64,000 nucleotides of DNA from assembly GCF_016495725.1 (NCBI RefSeq), contig NZ_CP054705.1:2480001-2544000 (forward strand). The letters run 5' to 3'. Source of the DNA: Salicibibacter cibarius (lineage in GTDB: Bacteria; Bacillota; Bacilli; Bacillales; Marinococcaceae). The position numbers and the translations under genes were made by a program. Every line of letters begins with the position of its first letter. Within the stretch, counting starts at the first letter, position 1. Of the stretch, positions 35,826-46,861 are shown piece by piece. The notes under the pieces are model-generated. The model saw only the letters and a program-made list of their open reading frames with translations, did not search any database and had not been told where the DNA came from.

Positions 35826-36605
35826 TTATTCGTCGCGAAGACGCTCCAATTCGACGAGAAACTTGTTGTTTAGCACTTTAATATACGTTCCTTTCATGCC
35901 GAGGGAGCGAGATTCTATCACACCCGCGCTTTCCAGTTTGCGAAGAGCGTTAACAATGACCGAGCGCGTGATGCCGACACGATCGGCTATTTTACTGGCG
36001 ACGAGTAATCCTTCTTTGCCGTCCAACTCTTCAAAAATGTGTTCGACAGCTTCCAATTCGCTGTAGGAAAGGGAACTGATCGCCATTTGCACAACCGCTT
36101 TGCTCCGGGCTTCATCTTCGATTTCGGAAGCTTTTTCATGAAGGATTTCCATGCCGACAACGGTCGCCCCGTATTCGGCTAACACTAAATCATCGTCACT
36201 AAACCGTTCATTTAAACGGGCGAGAATTAACGTTCCCAACCGTTGACCGCCACCGATAATCGGAACAATCGTTGTGAGCCCGGTGCGGAATAGGTCCCGG
36301 TTTTCCGTTGGAAAAGCGGTGTGCTCGCTGTCAATGTCGAGGTTTGGCGAAGTTTCATTGACGCTGGAAATACCGGCTGTGTATTCTTCCGGAAATTGTC
36401 GTTCTTCGAGAATCCGGTCGATTTTTTCATGGCCAATCTCTTGTTCAATCGAGTAGCCGAGCAATTTTCCACGGCGACTTACGACAAAAACGTTGGCAGC
36501 AATCACTTCACTTAACGTTTCTGCCATATCCTTAAAATCCACATGTTGGCCCGTCGTCTTTTGTAACATATCATTAATTTGCCTTGATTTCATTAGTAGT
36601 TCCAT
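35826..36605 (-). CDS. codY: GTP/branched-chain-amino-acid-sensing global repressor CodY
   Basis: Represses stationary-phase and nutrient-stress genes when GTP and isoleucine/valine are high. The 259-aa protein has the N-terminal GAF ligand domain (about residues 1-155, with [15 protein letters not shown]). The C-terminal winged helix-turn-helix includes [49 protein letters not shown] (residues 198-245, in pieces), nearly invariant in the family. It is the last gene of xerC-hslV-hslU-codY and ends at a strong terminator. Confidence 0.98.
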   Translation of the reverse strand: MELLMKSRQINDMLQKTTGQHVDFKDMAETLSEVIAANVFVVSRRGKLLGYSIEQEIGHEKIDRILEERQFPEEYTAGISSVNETSPNLDIDSEHTAFPTENRDLFRTGLTTIVPIIGGGQRLGTLILARLNERFSDDDLVLAEYGATVVGMEILHEKASEIEDEARSKAVVQMAISSLSYSELEAVEHIFEELDGKEGLLVASKIADRVGITRSVIVNALRKLESAGVIESRSLGMKGTYIKVLNNKFLVELERLRDE

Positions 36606-36633
36606 TGTGAATCATTTCCTCCTAATTGTTAAA

Positions 36634-38043
36634 TTACAAAATAAAGTGGCTTGTGTCTTCGTTTCCAGCAACATCCGCGAGTTTTTCTTCGACATAAGGG
36701 GCAGTGATTGTGATTTTTTCCAGTGTGATATCGGAAGCCTCGAAGGACAGCTCTTCAAGCAATCGTTCGAGCAATGTATGCAAGCGCCTGGCCCCTATGT
36801 TTTCCGTTTCACGATTGACATGTTCAGCTAATTCGGCGATCTTGTCAACAGCTTCGTCAGAAAATTCTACATCTATACCCTCCGTTTTCAAAAGTGCCGA
36901 ATATTGTTTGAGGAGGGCATTGTCAGGTTCACGAAGAATCCTGATAAAATCTTCTTTTGACAAATTCTCCAATTCCACGCGTGTCGGAAAACGGCCTTGG
37001 AGTTCGGGAATTAAATCCGAAGGCTTTGACATATGGAACGCACCGGCTGCCGCAAATAAAATATGATCGGTTTGTACCGTCCCGTGTTTTGTCGTCACCG
37101 ATGCTCCTTCTACGATGGGGAGAATGTCACGCTGGACGCCTTCCCTGGAAACATCGGCGCTACTGCCTTGTTGTGATCCGGCTACCTTATCGATTTCGTC
37201 AATAAAAATCATCCCGAGTTGTTCCGTCTTTTTGACAGCTTGGTGGCTGACTTCTTCCATATCCACGAGTTTTTGTGCTTCATCGTCTGCGAGAACACCT
37301 CGTGCTTCTTTCACGGGCAACTCACGTTTTTTCTTTTTGTTCGGCATCATTTTTCCGAACATCTCCTGCATATTCATGCCCGTTTGTTCCATTCCCGTCC
37401 CTTGAAACATATCGGAAAAGGATGGGCTTTGTTCTTCTACTTCAACCGTGACGAGGTGATCTTCCAATTCGCCAAGGGCGAGTTGATGGGCGATGCGTTG
37501 CCTGCGTTCCCGATTGCTTTCCCGTTCCGATTCACTTTCGTCAGTACCTTCCTCCGTGTCTTCATTGGATGAAGTTTGAAAAAGCATTTCAAAGGGATTT
37601 TTTTGTTGCTGATTTTTTCGCTTAGTCGGAGACAAAAGCTTCACTAAGCGCTCATTTGCCTGTTTTTCTGCCTGTGGCCTGACCGTTTCCATTTTTTCAG
37701 CTTTTACAATACGGACGGCATGGTCGACGAGATCACGTACCATTGCTTCCACATCACGGCCAACATAACCTACTTCCGTAAACTTCGTTGCTTCCACTTT
37801 GACAAAAGGGGCACCGACGAGTTTCGCCAAGCGACGGGCGATTTCTGTTTTCCCTACGCCTGTCGGGCCAATCATGAGAATATTTTTCGGCGTAATCTCC
37901 TCGCGGATACCCTCAGGCACTTTACTTCGTCGATAACGATTGCGAAGCGCGATCGCTACCGCACGTTTAGCCTCATTTTGCCCGACGATGTATTGATTGA
38001 GCTGCTCAACAATTTGACGCGGGGTATGATTGGCATATTCCAC
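36634..38043 (-). CDS. hslU: HslU (ClpY) ATPase subunit of the HslUV protease
   Basis: AAA+ unfoldase that feeds the HslV chamber. The 469-aa protein shows [30 protein letters not shown] at the N-terminus, Walker [19 protein letters not shown] near residue 57, the GYVGRDVE pore loop near 92, Walker [12 protein letters not shown] near 280 and sensor segments around RFPTRVEL. The start is a GTG at 38043 after AAAGGTG. The I-domain (about 110-240) is acidic and Gln/Glu-rich. Confidence 0.98.
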   Translation of the reverse strand: MEYANHTPRQIVEQLNQYIVGQNEAKRAVAIALRNRYRRSKVPEGIREEITPKNILMIGPTGVGKTEIARRLAKLVGAPFVKVEATKFTEVGYVGRDVEAMVRDLVDHAVRIVKAEKMETVRPQAEKQANERLVKLLSPTKRKNQQQKNPFEMLFQTSSNEDTEEGTDESESERESNRERRQRIAHQLALGELEDHLVTVEVEEQSPSFSDMFQGTGMEQTGMNMQEMFGKMMPNKKKKRELPVKEARGVLADDEAQKLVDMEEVSHQAVKKTEQLGMIFIDEIDKVAGSQQGSSADVSREGVQRDILPIVEGASVTTKHGTVQTDHILFAAAGAFHMSKPSDLIPELQGRFPTRVELENLSKEDFIRILREPDNALLKQYSALLKTEGIDVEFSDEAVDKIAELAEHVNRETENIGARRLHTLLERLLEELSFEASDITLEKITITAPYVEEKLADVAGNEDTSHFIL

Positions 38044-38078
38044 CGGTTATCACCTTTCGTAACCCATTATACGGGAGG

Positions 38079-38618
38079 TTAAATTTCTTCAATCACGAGC
38101 CGGTCATTGGTGTATACACAGATTTCACCGGCAGTTTTAAGCGCTTCTTCGGCGATATCCCGAGCCTCGAGCCCGGAATGTCTCGCGAGTGCCCGACCGG
38201 CTGCAAGCGCGTAGAAACCACCGGAGCCAATAGCCAATATACCGTCATCGGGTTCAATGACTTCCCCCGTACCGGCAATCAACAGCAACTGACGATCATC
38301 CATAACGATCAGCATTGCTTCCAACTTTCTGAGAACCTTGTCGCTGCGCCATTCTTTAGCCAACTCGCGGGCTGCCCGTTGCATTTGGCCACCGTATTCC
38401 TGCAATTTCCCTTCAAATTTCTCGAATAAAGTAAACGCATCGGCGACCGAGCCGGCAAATCCCGCGAGTACCTTCCCGTTATAAATTCTGCGTATTTTTT
38501 TGGCACTATGCTTCATGACCGCGGCCTGCCCCATCGTGACTTGACCATCCCCGGCCATTGCGCCTTTGCCATTATGGCGAATGGCAAAAATCGTTGTTGC
38601 GTGAAAAGTGGACTCCAT
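38079..38618 (-). CDS. hslV: HslV (ClpQ) proteasome-like peptidase
   Basis: Proteolytic core of HslUV, 179 aa. The conserved block reads [27 protein letters not shown], followed by [21 protein letters not shown], with [19 protein letters not shown] later. B. subtilis uses an N-terminal Ser nucleophile; here the N-terminus is MESTFHATT, so whether Ser, Thr4 or the TT pair becomes the nucleophile cannot be read from sequence. It lies between xerC and hslU. Confidence 0.97.
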   Translation of the reverse strand: MESTFHATTIFAIRHNGKGAMAGDGQVTMGQAAVMKHSAKKIRRIYNGKVLAGFAGSVADAFTLFEKFEGKLQEYGGQMQRAARELAKEWRSDKVLRKLEAMLIVMDDRQLLLIAGTGEVIEPDDGILAIGSGGFYALAAGRALARHSGLEARDIAEEALKTAGEICVYTNDRLVIEEI

Positions 38619-38629
38619 AATGACTCCTT

Positions 38630-39535
38630 TCAGGCTCGCGGGTGCGCCCCTTTATAAATCGTGCGTAAACGATCGGTTGTCACATGTGTATAGCGCTGGG
38701 TCGTCGACAAATGCTCATGACCGAGCAATTCTTGAACAGCGCGAAGATCAGCGCCTTCATTCAAAAGGTGGGTGGCGAATGTATGGCGCAAACTGTGCGG
38801 AGACATTTTTAAAGAGTGTGACGCTTCTTGTACGCGTTTATTCAACACGTAACGCAATCCGCGATCCGTTAATGTTCCGCCTCTATAATTCAAAAAAAGA
38901 GCGGAAGGACGATTTTTTTCGTGATTGGCTAACGCGCTCCTCCCGTCCTCGCAATACTTTATTAAAGCATCGAGGGCATAGGCGCCTATGGGAATGTACC
39001 GTTCTTTCCCGCCTTTTCCGGTCACATGGATGGTTTCCGTGCTCAAATCCAAATCGTCGAGCACTAAACCGCAACATTCCGATGCACGGATGCCGGTTGC
39101 GTAAAGCAACTCTATAATCGCAAGATCCCGTTGTTTTAGCGGATCTTCCCCTTCACAGACGCTCAATAGCGTTTCCAGTTCGTTCGAATAGAGAAAACGG
39201 GGCAAACGCTCGGTTTGGGTCGGAAACCTCGTGAACGACACGGGGTTGTTCTGTATTAGTGATTCCCTTTTTAAGAAGCGATAAAACGACCGAATGACAG
39301 AAAGTTCGCGGGCGATACTCGTTCTTGCCAAACCTTTGTCATGCAGATGAGTCAAATACATGCGAATGTGGCGGTAATCAACGGCACATACGTCTACTTG
39401 CAATTCCTCCTGCACATAGTGTTGCCAAACGCCCAATTGCCGTCTGTACGCGGCCATCGTATGAGCCGTCGCATTTTTTTCAACCTGTAAATATTGAAAA
39501 AATGCCAAATAAGGATCTCTCGAGTCTGAACGCAT
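38630..39535 (-). CDS. xerC: tyrosine recombinase XerC (CodV)
   Basis: Chromosome-dimer resolution recombinase acting with XerD at dif. The start is placed at the second ATG (39535, MRSDSRDP), 6 nt after GAGGTGA; the ATG at 39541 touches the ribosome site. This gives 301 aa. The catalytic residues are visible: R in [13 protein letters not shown] in [12 protein letters not shown], HxxR in [15 protein letters not shown] in [15 protein letters not shown] and Tyr in the latter. In B. subtilis trmFO lies between topA and this gene; it is absent here. Confidence 0.96.
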   Translation of the reverse strand: MRSDSRDPYLAFFQYLQVEKNATAHTMAAYRRQLGVWQHYVQEELQVDVCAVDYRHIRMYLTHLHDKGLARTSIARELSVIRSFYRFLKRESLIQNNPVSFTRFPTQTERLPRFLYSNELETLLSVCEGEDPLKQRDLAIIELLYATGIRASECCGLVLDDLDLSTETIHVTGKGGKERYIPIGAYALDALIKYCEDGRSALANHEKNRPSALFLNYRGGTLTDRGLRYVLNKRVQEASHSLKMSPHSLRHTFATHLLNEGADLRAVQELLGHEHLSTTQRYTHVTTDRLRTIYKGAHPRA

Positions 39536-39695
39536 CAGCATTCACCTCAAATGGATTACTTTCCTCTATGATAAGCGTTTAAAGCTTAACATATTGCATC
39601 GTGTAAAAGCAAGATTTTATTCATAAAATTCTGATATGATTTTGCAATAAAGCGTTGCTTATTGATCGCTACTGAGCCTCCCACAATCAGCATAT

Positions 39696-39727
39696 GGAAA
39701 ACCCCAACTGATGACAAGGGGTTTTCC
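39696..39727 (-). terminator. terminator-like hairpin after topA
   Basis: GGAAAACCCC (39696-39705) and GGGGTTTTCC (39718-39727) form a perfect 10-bp stem over a 12-nt loop 41 bp past the topA stop. The T run lies within the stem, so efficiency is uncertain. Confidence 0.6.
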
Positions 39728-39768
39728 TTTCCATAAAAGGAATTGTCACTAAATCGTACACAATTATG

Positions 39769-41841
39769 CTAATTGGGCTCTTCACGATAATCGCAATTCG
39801 AACACTGTACCCGCACCGTTTTTTTGGCTTTTTTCTCGACGAGTAAGCTTTGGCACTTCGGGCACGGCCGTGCAATCGGCTTATCCCAAGACACGAACTC
39901 ACACGCCGGGTAGCGATCGCATCCATAAAATGTCCGCTGTTTTTTACTTTTTCGTTCTACGACGTTCCCTTCTTTACACCGGGGACATTTTACGCCGATC
40001 GGCTTTAGAATGGCCTTTGTATTCCGGCAATCGGGAAAATTGGAGCAAGCCATAAACCTTCCATACCTTCCCATTTTGTAAACCATGGGATGCCCGCATT
40101 TTTCACAGTCTTCCCCTACCGGCTCGTCTTTGATCTCAACTTCTTCCATTTCCCGATCGGCTACTTTTAACCGTTTCTCAAACCCTTGGTAGAAGGTGTC
40201 GATGATCTCGATCCAGTTTTCTTTTCCTTCCTCAACGTCGTCAAGATCCGATTCCATTTGGGCGGTAAATTTCACGTTTAAGATTTCGGGGAAAAACTCG
40301 ACGATGAGATCAAGAACAATCTCTCCAAGTTCCGTCGGCACGAAACGACGGTCCTGCAATGAGACATACCCGCGCCGCTGAATAGTGTCAAGCGTTGGCG
40401 CAAACGTGGAAGGACGGCCGATGCCCAGTTCTTCCATCGTGCGCACGAGTCGTGCTTCCGTGTATCTGGGCGGTGGTTGCGTAAAATGTTGCGTCGGCTC
40501 CAGCGATTCTTTTTGTGCCGTTTGCCCTTCTTCGAGCGCGGGAAGAAGTTTGTTTTCTTCCTTTTTGCGATCGTCGCTTCCTTCCACATAAACTTTCATG
40601 AACCCTTGAAATTTTATTTTAGATCCCGTTGCCCGAAAGATCATTCCGCCATTTTCCAAATCTGCCGTCATCGTATCCATGATCGCTGGTGCCATACGAC
40701 TCGCCACCAGACGTTCCCAAATTAGACGATAGAGCCTTAATTGATCCCGGCTCAAGTGATCTTTGACTGATTTGGGTTCACGGGAGACAATCGTTGGACG
40801 GATGGCTTCGTGGGCGTCTTGCGTGTTCTCTCCCTGTTTCTTTGGCTTGCGGTCGCCGCCTACATATTGCTGTCCGTATTTTTCTTGAATGTAGGTCCGC
40901 GCTTCTTCTTTTGCCGTATCGGAAATTCGTGTGGAATCGGTACGCATATACGTAATTAAACCGACAGTGCCCTCTTTGCCCAGCTCTATTCCTTCGTACA
41001 ATTGCTGGGCAATCATCATCGTCTTTTTTGCCCGGAAATTAAGCTTTCGGGCCGCTTCCTGCTGGAGCGAAGAGGTGATGAAAGGCTGTACCGGATTGCG
41101 TCGCCGTTCTTTTTTCTGAACGGAAGCAATCGTAAAATCGTCCCCTTTTATGTTGCCAAGGACTTCGTCCACATCTTCTTTTGTCTTCAAAGCCTCTTTT
41201 TTATTCCCTTTTCCATGAAATTGGGCTTCGAATGTTTCTTTTTCATATGAAAATGTTCCTTTTATGTTCCAGTATTCTTCAGGTTCAAACTGTTGAATTT
41301 CTTTCTCCCGGTCATTAATCATTTTTACGGCGATCGATTGTACACGTCCTGCGCTTAAACCCTTTTTCACTTTTTTCCAAAGCAACGGACTGATGTTGTA
41401 ACCAACGAGCCGGTCCAAAATTCGACGTGCCTGCTGGGCATCAACGAGATCGGTATTAATAGTGCGCGGGTTTTTGAATGCTTCCTGAATCGCAGGTTTT
41501 GTGATTTCATTAAACACAACCCGGCAAGGCGTCCCTTCATCAATCCCCAAGCTGAATGCCAAATGCCACGCAATCGCTTCCCCTTCACGGTCGGGGTCCG
41601 CGGCAAGGTAGACTTTTTTTGCTTTTTTTGCTGCTTGTTTCAATTCTTGTAAAACCGGGCCTTTCCCGCGAATCGTAATGTACTTCGGGTTATATTGCTG
41701 ATCCACATCCACGCCCATTTGTGATTTCGGCAAATCACGCACGTGTCCCATCGATGCTTTCACCGTATATTTTTTCCCTAAATACTTTCCTATTGTTTTT
41801 GCTTTAGCGGGAGATTCAACGATTACAAGGTAATCTGCCAT
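39769..41841 (-). CDS. topA: DNA topoisomerase I
   Basis: Type IA topoisomerase relaxing negative supercoils, 690 aa from the ATG at 41841 ([22 protein letters not shown]), with GGAGG 11 nt upstream. Open frame further upstream to 42045 has no support. The Toprim domain ([20 protein letters not shown]) is near residue 80 and the active Tyr in [14 protein letters not shown] near 300. Three zinc-ribbon-like C-terminal modules (CEKCGHPM...[15 protein letters not shown]...[15 protein letters not shown]...CSNC) are at about residues 580-690. Confidence 0.98.
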   Translation of the reverse strand: MADYLVIVESPAKAKTIGKYLGKKYTVKASMGHVRDLPKSQMGVDVDQQYNPKYITIRGKGPVLQELKQAAKKAKKVYLAADPDREGEAIAWHLAFSLGIDEGTPCRVVFNEITKPAIQEAFKNPRTINTDLVDAQQARRILDRLVGYNISPLLWKKVKKGLSAGRVQSIAVKMINDREKEIQQFEPEEYWNIKGTFSYEKETFEAQFHGKGNKKEALKTKEDVDEVLGNIKGDDFTIASVQKKERRRNPVQPFITSSLQQEAARKLNFRAKKTMMIAQQLYEGIELGKEGTVGLITYMRTDSTRISDTAKEEARTYIQEKYGQQYVGGDRKPKKQGENTQDAHEAIRPTIVSREPKSVKDHLSRDQLRLYRLIWERLVASRMAPAIMDTMTADLENGGMIFRATGSKIKFQGFMKVYVEGSDDRKKEENKLLPALEEGQTAQKESLEPTQHFTQPPPRYTEARLVRTMEELGIGRPSTFAPTLDTIQRRGYVSLQDRRFVPTELGEIVLDLIVEFFPEILNVKFTAQMESDLDDVEEGKENWIEIIDTFYQGFEKRLKVADREMEEVEIKDEPVGEDCEKCGHPMVYKMGRYGRFMACSNFPDCRNTKAILKPIGVKCPRCKEGNVVERKSKKQRTFYGCDRYPACEFVSWDKPIARPCPKCQSLLVEKKAKKTVRVQCSNCDYREEPN

Positions 41842-42019
41842 CTCTAAAGTTTCCTCCCCCCTGATAAGGTAGCTCAAAGGCCTGTGCCACGTGTTGCGCA
41901 GGGCGATTTGAACATGTTCGAATTTTAATGTAAAACCTTCCTCATTATTAAACAACAATTTCGTGTTTGTCAAACAAAGTTTTTTGGTAAGGGGAAGAAT
42001 TTTTCGAATTTGGGAGCGT

Positions 42020-42874
42020 TTACAGATCCGAGGATCGCAGGACAATCGCTGCTCCTTGTTCGATCAAACGGTTGGTGCCCATGGACATTTTGCTGTAAAT
42101 CGTTCCGGGAAGGGCACATACATCGCGCCCCTGTTCCAACGCTTGATCAACGGTAATAAGTGTTCCCGAACGTTCGCCGGCTTCCACGACGAATATGCGG
42201 TCACTGAGCGCGCTGATGATGCGGTTGCGCTCCGGGAAATGCCACTTTTGCGGACGGCGGTCCGGGGGATATTCTGAGATGATTAAATGGTTATTCGCCA
42301 ATGTTTCCGCAAGTGCCTTGTTCTCGCGGGGATAAATGTGAAAAAAGCCTCCGGCGATTACGGCGATCGTCTTGCCTTTCGCGATAATTGCACGTTTATG
42401 GGCGATGGTATCAATGCCTCTGGCCAAGCCGCTAACGATGACACGGCCGGATTGAACGACCGGAGGGAGCAGTTCTTCCGTGGCCCGCACACCATAGTTA
42501 CTCGGTAGGCGCGTGCCGATAACAGCCAACGTTTCTTTGTTGCACAGAGAGAGATTTCCTTTGCAATAAATCACCCAGGGCGGGTCGGGCATTTGCAGCA
42601 GGCGTAACGGGTAGGAAGGGTCATCTTTCGTGATCGGAATGACTCCGAGCCCCTTCATTTCTTTCTCCAGTTCAACGACGGAGGTGCTTTTCCAATAGGA
42701 TTGCCAAACGTGTGCCGATTTCGAGCGACAGCCGGTAAGGCCTATTAATGTGTCGATGGAATGCTTGGCATATCGTTCTAATGAGGGGTCATCTGCATGC
42801 AGGCGTTGAAGCGCGCGCCAAGTCATGCCGGGGGCGAGATGGGCGTGGAGCAAGCGTTGCCGGTACGAGGACAT
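42020..42874 (-). CDS. dprA: DNA processing protein DprA/Smf
   Basis: Loads RecA on incoming single-stranded DNA during transformation. From the ATG at 42874 ([18 protein letters not shown] 5 nt upstream) the protein is 284 aa. The Rossmann-like fold shows [56 protein letters not shown] and [28 protein letters not shown]. It lies between sucD and topA, as in B. subtilis. Confidence 0.97.
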   Translation of the reverse strand: MSSYRQRLLHAHLAPGMTWRALQRLHADDPSLERYAKHSIDTLIGLTGCRSKSAHVWQSYWKSTSVVELEKEMKGLGVIPITKDDPSYPLRLLQMPDPPWVIYCKGNLSLCNKETLAVIGTRLPSNYGVRATEELLPPVVQSGRVIVSGLARGIDTIAHKRAIIAKGKTIAVIAGGFFHIYPRENKALAETLANNHLIISEYPPDRRPQKWHFPERNRIISALSDRIFVVEAGERSGTLITVDQALEQGRDVCALPGTIYSKMSMGTNRLIEQGAAIVLRSSDL

Positions 42875-42912
42875 AGCGTCTCCTTCCATAGATCATATGT
42901 TCGATCTATCCT

Positions 42913-42940
42913 ATTATAGCACATGCAAAAAAGAAGTCAA
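42913..42940 (-). promoter_or_regulatory. sigma-A promoter of dprA
   Basis: Minus-strand -35 TTGACT (42940-42935), 16-bp spacer and perfect -10 TATAAT (42918-42913), about 40 bp before the dprA ATG and directly after the sucCD terminator. Confidence 0.75.
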
Positions 42941-42942
42941 GA

Positions 42943-42982
42943 CTAAAAAAGACACCTGTCACACTTTTTATGACAGATGCCT
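42943..42982 (-). terminator. intrinsic terminator of sucCD
   Basis: Minus-strand CATCTGTCA (42979-42971) pairs with TGACAGGTG (42962-42954), followed by TCTTTTTT. It begins 10 bp after the sucD stop. Confidence 0.9.
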
Positions 42983-42991
42983 TTCACGGTA

Positions 42992-43906
42992 TTAATTGCG
43001 AGGTTCATGCGTTAAGCATGCATCATACAAATTGTTTTCTTTCAACGTTTCAATCATCGTTTCTCCGATAATCGCCGGTGTTTCGGCAATGGCAATACCG
43101 TTATCGGCCATTGTCTTTTTCTTTTCATCCGCAGTGCCTTTGCCGCCGGAAATAATTGCTCCTGCGTGGCCCATACGTTTCCCCGGAGGCGCAGTGGCGC
43201 CGCCAATAAATCCGACGACCGGCTTGTTCATGTTTGCTTGCACCCATTCGGCTGCTTCTTCTTCTGCCGTACCGCCGATCTCTCCGATCATAACGACTGC
43301 TTTGGTATCGTCATCTTCATTAAATAGATTCAACGCATCGATGAAATCGGTCCCGTTCACCGGGTCGCCGCCGATGCCGACAGCCGTCGACTGTCCGACG
43401 CCGGCCGCGGATAATTGATCTACCGCTTCATACGTGAGCGTTCCGGAGCGGGAAACGACGCCAACGTGCCCTTTTTGATGAATATAGCCGGGCATAATGC
43501 CGATTTTGCACTCATCCGGCGTGATGACACCCGGGCAATTCGGCCCGATTAAACGGGTCTTTTTGCCTTCCATGTAACGCTTGACTTTTAACATATCGAT
43601 CACGGGAATGCCTTCCGTGATACAAATAACGACATCAAGCTCGGCATCGACCGCTTCAAAAATAGCGTCAGCCGCAAGTCCCGGTGGAACGTAAATAACG
43701 GAAGCGGTAGCTCCTGTTGTGTCTACGGCTTCTGAAACGGTGTTGAATACCGGCACACCTTCAATTTCGGTGCCGCCTTTTTTCGGCGTGACGCCGCCTA
43801 CAATTTGCGTCCCGTATTCGATTGCTTGTTTTGTATGAAAGAGGCCGGTGGAACCGGTAATCCCTTGAACAATTACTTTCGTATCTTTATTAATTAAGAT
43901 ACTCAT
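42992..43906 (-). CDS. sucD: succinyl-CoA synthetase alpha subunit
   Basis: TCA-cycle enzyme that makes ATP or GTP from succinyl-CoA. The 304-aa alpha subunit has the CoA-binding fold [22 protein letters not shown], the [14 protein letters not shown] segment, and the active-site His region [22 protein letters not shown]. It is 18 bp after sucC. Confidence 0.98.
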   Translation of the reverse strand: MSILINKDTKVIVQGITGSTGLFHTKQAIEYGTQIVGGVTPKKGGTEIEGVPVFNTVSEAVDTTGATASVIYVPPGLAADAIFEAVDAELDVVICITEGIPVIDMLKVKRYMEGKKTRLIGPNCPGVITPDECKIGIMPGYIHQKGHVGVVSRSGTLTYEAVDQLSAAGVGQSTAVGIGGDPVNGTDFIDALNLFNEDDDTKAVVMIGEIGGTAEEEAAEWVQANMNKPVVGFIGGATAPPGKRMGHAGAIISGGKGTADEKKKTMADNGIAIAETPAIIGETMIETLKENNLYDACLTHEPRN

Positions 43907-43924
43907 AGTAGCGTGCCCGCCTTT

Positions 43925-45085
43925 CTATTTTACTAAGTCTACGATTTTCTCGGCACCATCTGCCATGGAGTCTGCAGCGGTAATATTTAAGCCTGATTCT
44001 TCGAGAATTTTCTTGCCTTCACCAACGTTTGTGCCTTCCAAACGGACAACGAGCGGCATCGTGAGACCGATTTCTTTTGTTGCCGTTACAACACCTTCCG
44101 CGATGACGTCACACTTCATAATTCCGCCGAAAATGTTGACGTAAATGCCTTTGACGTGTTCATCTTCGAGGATGATTTTAAACGCGGCGGTTACTTTCTC
44201 TGCCGTTGCGCCGCCTCCCACGTCAAGGAAGTTCGCCGGTTCGCCGCCATTATGCTTAATGATATCCATCGTCGACATGGCCAGGCCAGCGCCGTTGACC
44301 ATACAACCGATGTTTCCATCGAGGGCGATGTAGCTAAGGTCATATTTGGATGCTTCGATTTCTTTCGGATCTTCTTCGTCGAGGTCACGAAGGTCCTGGA
44401 TATCGTTTTGACGATAAAGGGCGTTGTCATCGAAATTTAGCTTCGCGTCAAGCGCCAAAACGTCGCCGTCTTTTGTCGTAACGAGCGGATTGATCTCCGC
44501 AACGGAGCAATCGTTTTCCATAAACACGTCAAAAAGCCCGCTCATAAACTTAACCGCTTTTCCGAGGGAATCGTTCGGAATGTTCATGTTAAACGCAAGT
44601 CGACGCGCCTGGAAGCCTTGCAAGCCAATCGCGGGGTCGATAAATTCTTTAAAGATTTTTTCGGGTGTTTCGGCCGCTACCTCTTCGATTTCGGTGCCGC
44701 CTTCTTCCGAGCCCATCAAAACGATCCGGGAAGTACTGCGGTCCAATACCAAACCGATGTAATACTCTTGGTCAATGTCGCAGCCTTCTTCAATGAGCAA
44801 GCGTTTTACTTCTTTGCCTTCAGGGCCTGTCTGATGAGTGACGAGTGTTTTGCCGAGAATCTCCTCGGCATATGTACGCACTTCATCCTCATTCTTCGCT
44901 ATTTTTACACCGCCGGCATTGCCGCGGCCGCCGGCATGAATTTGCGCCTTCACGACGCGCACGTCCGTTGTTAATGAACGGGCTTTTTCGACGGCTTCTT
45001 CCACAGAGAAAGCCTCATACCCCGTCGGCACAGCGACGCCGTACTGTCGGAGGAGATCTTTGCTCTGGTACTCATGAATATTCAT
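43925..45085 (-). CDS. sucC: succinyl-CoA synthetase beta subunit
   Basis: ATP-grasp subunit, 386 aa from the ATG at 45085 ([20 protein letters not shown]), which has AAGGATGG 7 nt upstream. The longer frame to 45127 is unsupported. Motifs: [50 protein letters not shown], and [18 protein letters not shown] followed by NFLDVGGGA. Transcription is divergent from the NERD gene. Confidence 0.97.
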   Translation of the reverse strand: MNIHEYQSKDLLRQYGVAVPTGYEAFSVEEAVEKARSLTTDVRVVKAQIHAGGRGNAGGVKIAKNEDEVRTYAEEILGKTLVTHQTGPEGKEVKRLLIEEGCDIDQEYYIGLVLDRSTSRIVLMGSEEGGTEIEEVAAETPEKIFKEFIDPAIGLQGFQARRLAFNMNIPNDSLGKAVKFMSGLFDVFMENDCSVAEINPLVTTKDGDVLALDAKLNFDDNALYRQNDIQDLRDLDEEDPKEIEASKYDLSYIALDGNIGCMVNGAGLAMSTMDIIKHNGGEPANFLDVGGGATAEKVTAAFKIILEDEHVKGIYVNIFGGIMKCDVIAEGVVTATKEIGLTMPLVVRLEGTNVGEGKKILEESGLNITAADSMADGAEKIVDLVK

Positions 45086-45230
45086 GTTCTGTCCATCCTT
45101 CCTATGAGTACTTATCAATTCGATCATGCGATAAAGGAGCGATGAATATCACCTGTCCAATACCTTTACACACATTTTTTATGATACCAGTCTTTTGGAA
45201 AAGAATAAAGGGCAAGATTCGTGTGCATTC

Positions 45231-45259
45231 TTGTTTTTTCCCATTATTTTTCGTATGAT
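45231..45259 (+). promoter_or_regulatory. sigma-A promoter of the NERD gene
   Basis: Plus-strand -35 TTGTTT (45231-45236), 17-bp spacer and -10 TATGAT (45254-45259), 30 bp before the NERD ATG. Confidence 0.6.
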
Positions 45260-45288
45260 AAAAATAATCTATCGAAAGGAGATGAGCG

Positions 45289-46194
45289 ATGAATCGTAGG
45301 GAACGACAAGAACCCCTTGAATTAAAATATTTCAGACTTTTGGAAGGACGAATGCATCTCTCCCCGGAAGAAAAACGACAATACACCAATGCTCAAAAAG
45401 GGTTTGAAGGTGAGATGACATTTGACCGTTGGATCGAGCAAAATCTATCGACCGATCACCTTCTAATAAAAGGCTTGTTGCTCGAACATAAAGGGGAATT
45501 ATTTCAAATTGATACCCTTCTTATTTTTTCTTGGCAAATCTATCTCTTTAATGTAAAAAATCACACCGGTGATTATTATATTAATGGAGAAAAATGGCAC
45601 TTCATATCCGGTGCTGAAATCAAGAGCCCCTTCCTTCAGTTACAGCGAAGTGACTTTCTCCTTCGTCAATTGCTTCGAAAACTTGGCACAAACGCTCCTA
45701 TCGAGCCCTCACTAGTTTTTATCCACCCTGAATTCATTTTGTATAATGCTCCCCCACAGCTTCCTATCATTTTTTCCGGCCAACTCAATCGATTTAAAGA
45801 AAAACTGAACGGCAAACCTTCTAAAATAGAGCAAAAACATGAAAGACTTGCCGAGCGATTAATTTCTTCGCACTTGGAAGATTCGCCGCATACTCGGTGG
45901 CCGGACTACGACTATCAACAGTTGAAAAAAGGAGTGACTTGCACTAAATGCGCAGCTTTTATGTCCGACAATGAGAGAAAATGGATATGTGCCGGTTGCG
46001 GCCACGAGGAAGACAACGAAACAGCCATTCTACGAAGCGCAAAGGAATATCAATTTCTATTCCCGGATAGAAAAATGACCACAAACGTGATTAGTGAATG
46101 GTGCGGGATCAATGGTTCCAAGAAAAAAATAAGAAGAGTTCTATCAAAACATTTCAAACACCTTAGTCAAGGGAAAGGTTCATATTATGTTTAG
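45289..46194 (+). CDS. NERD-domain protein with C-terminal zinc ribbon
   Basis: The 301-aa protein is the only supported plus-strand chromosomal gene in the window. The NERD (nuclease-related) domain covers about residues 40-150: GFEGEMTFDRWIEQNL, LLLEHKGELFQIDTLLIF and the LFNVKNHTGDYYI core, which carries the D and E/Q-x-K type residues of restriction-nuclease folds. The C-terminus (about 222-250) is a four-Cys ribbon, CTKC...CAGC. The ATG follows AAAGGAGATGAGCG. Such proteins are common in Bacillaceae and their substrate is unproven; a role in DNA processing or defence is only a guess. Confidence 0.85.
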   Translation: MNRRERQEPLELKYFRLLEGRMHLSPEEKRQYTNAQKGFEGEMTFDRWIEQNLSTDHLLIKGLLLEHKGELFQIDTLLIFSWQIYLFNVKNHTGDYYINGEKWHFISGAEIKSPFLQLQRSDFLLRQLLRKLGTNAPIEPSLVFIHPEFILYNAPPQLPIIFSGQLNRFKEKLNGKPSKIEQKHERLAERLISSHLEDSPHTRWPDYDYQQLKKGVTCTKCAAFMSDNERKWICAGCGHEEDNETAILRSAKEYQFLFPDRKMTTNVISEWCGINGSKKKIRRVLSKHFKHLSQGKGSYYV

Positions 46195-46224
46195 TTACGA
46201 TCAGTGTTGGTTTTTACCGCCGAC

Positions 46225-46835
46225 CGGATACCAGGTTAGTAACCCTTTAATCGTTTTCCGCTGGTTCTTCGGGTGTTAATTACATGATTAGTGGCCCCTC
46301 GAGCGAGGGTTTTGCCTTTGTTCCGGTGCTAATGACTCGATTAGTCACCCTTTTAACCGGTTTTCACGGCTGTTCGGGTGCTAATTGCATGGTTAGTGAC
46401 CCTTCGAGAGGGGGTTTTGACTCTGTTCCGGTGCTAATGACTCAATTAGTAACCCTTTAATCGTTTTCCGCTGGTTGTTCGGGTGTTAATTGCATGATTA
46501 GTGGCCCCTCGTGCGTGTTTTTTATCGCTGTTCGGGTGCTAATGACTCGATTAGTCACCCTCCAATCCGATTTTCCCTGCTGTTCGGGTCCTAACCCACG
46601 ATTGTACGCCCTCGTTCGAGCGTGTTTTTTCCTCTGTTCAGGTGCTAATTAATCAATTAGTAACCCTTTAATCGTTTTCCGCTGGTTGTTCGGGTATTAA
46701 TTGCATGATTGGTGACCCCTCGTGCGTGTTTTTTATCGCTGTTCGGGTGCTAATGACTCGATTAGTCACCCTCCAACCCGATTTTCCTTGCTGTTCGGGT
46801 CCTAACCCACGATTGTACGCCTCCGTTCGAGCGTT
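46225..46835. repeat. 52/53-bp-period hairpin array 2 (NERD to fatty-acid operon gap), 11 units
   Basis: Unit starts (GGTG or GGTC) lie at 46272, 46325, 46377, 46430, 46482, 46535, 46587, 46641, 46693, 46746 and 46798, with a degenerate unit before. Steps are 52-54 and mostly alternate 52/53. The hairpin is GGTG-CTAAT, 6-nt loop, ATTAG-T-CACC, with a single-base interruption four pairs from the base. Units 5-7 and 9-11 repeat exactly 211 bp apart, a higher-order four-unit repeat. No gene is seen in 46195-46860. Confidence 0.8.
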
Positions 46836-46861
46836 AAAAACCGCCGGCGCGCACGCCTAGC

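Noticed and set aside
46225-46835. CRISPR array
   Set aside because: Linkers between the hairpins are similar to each other and repeat with a 211-bp period, and no cas gene is near. Tandem repeat, not repeat-spacer.
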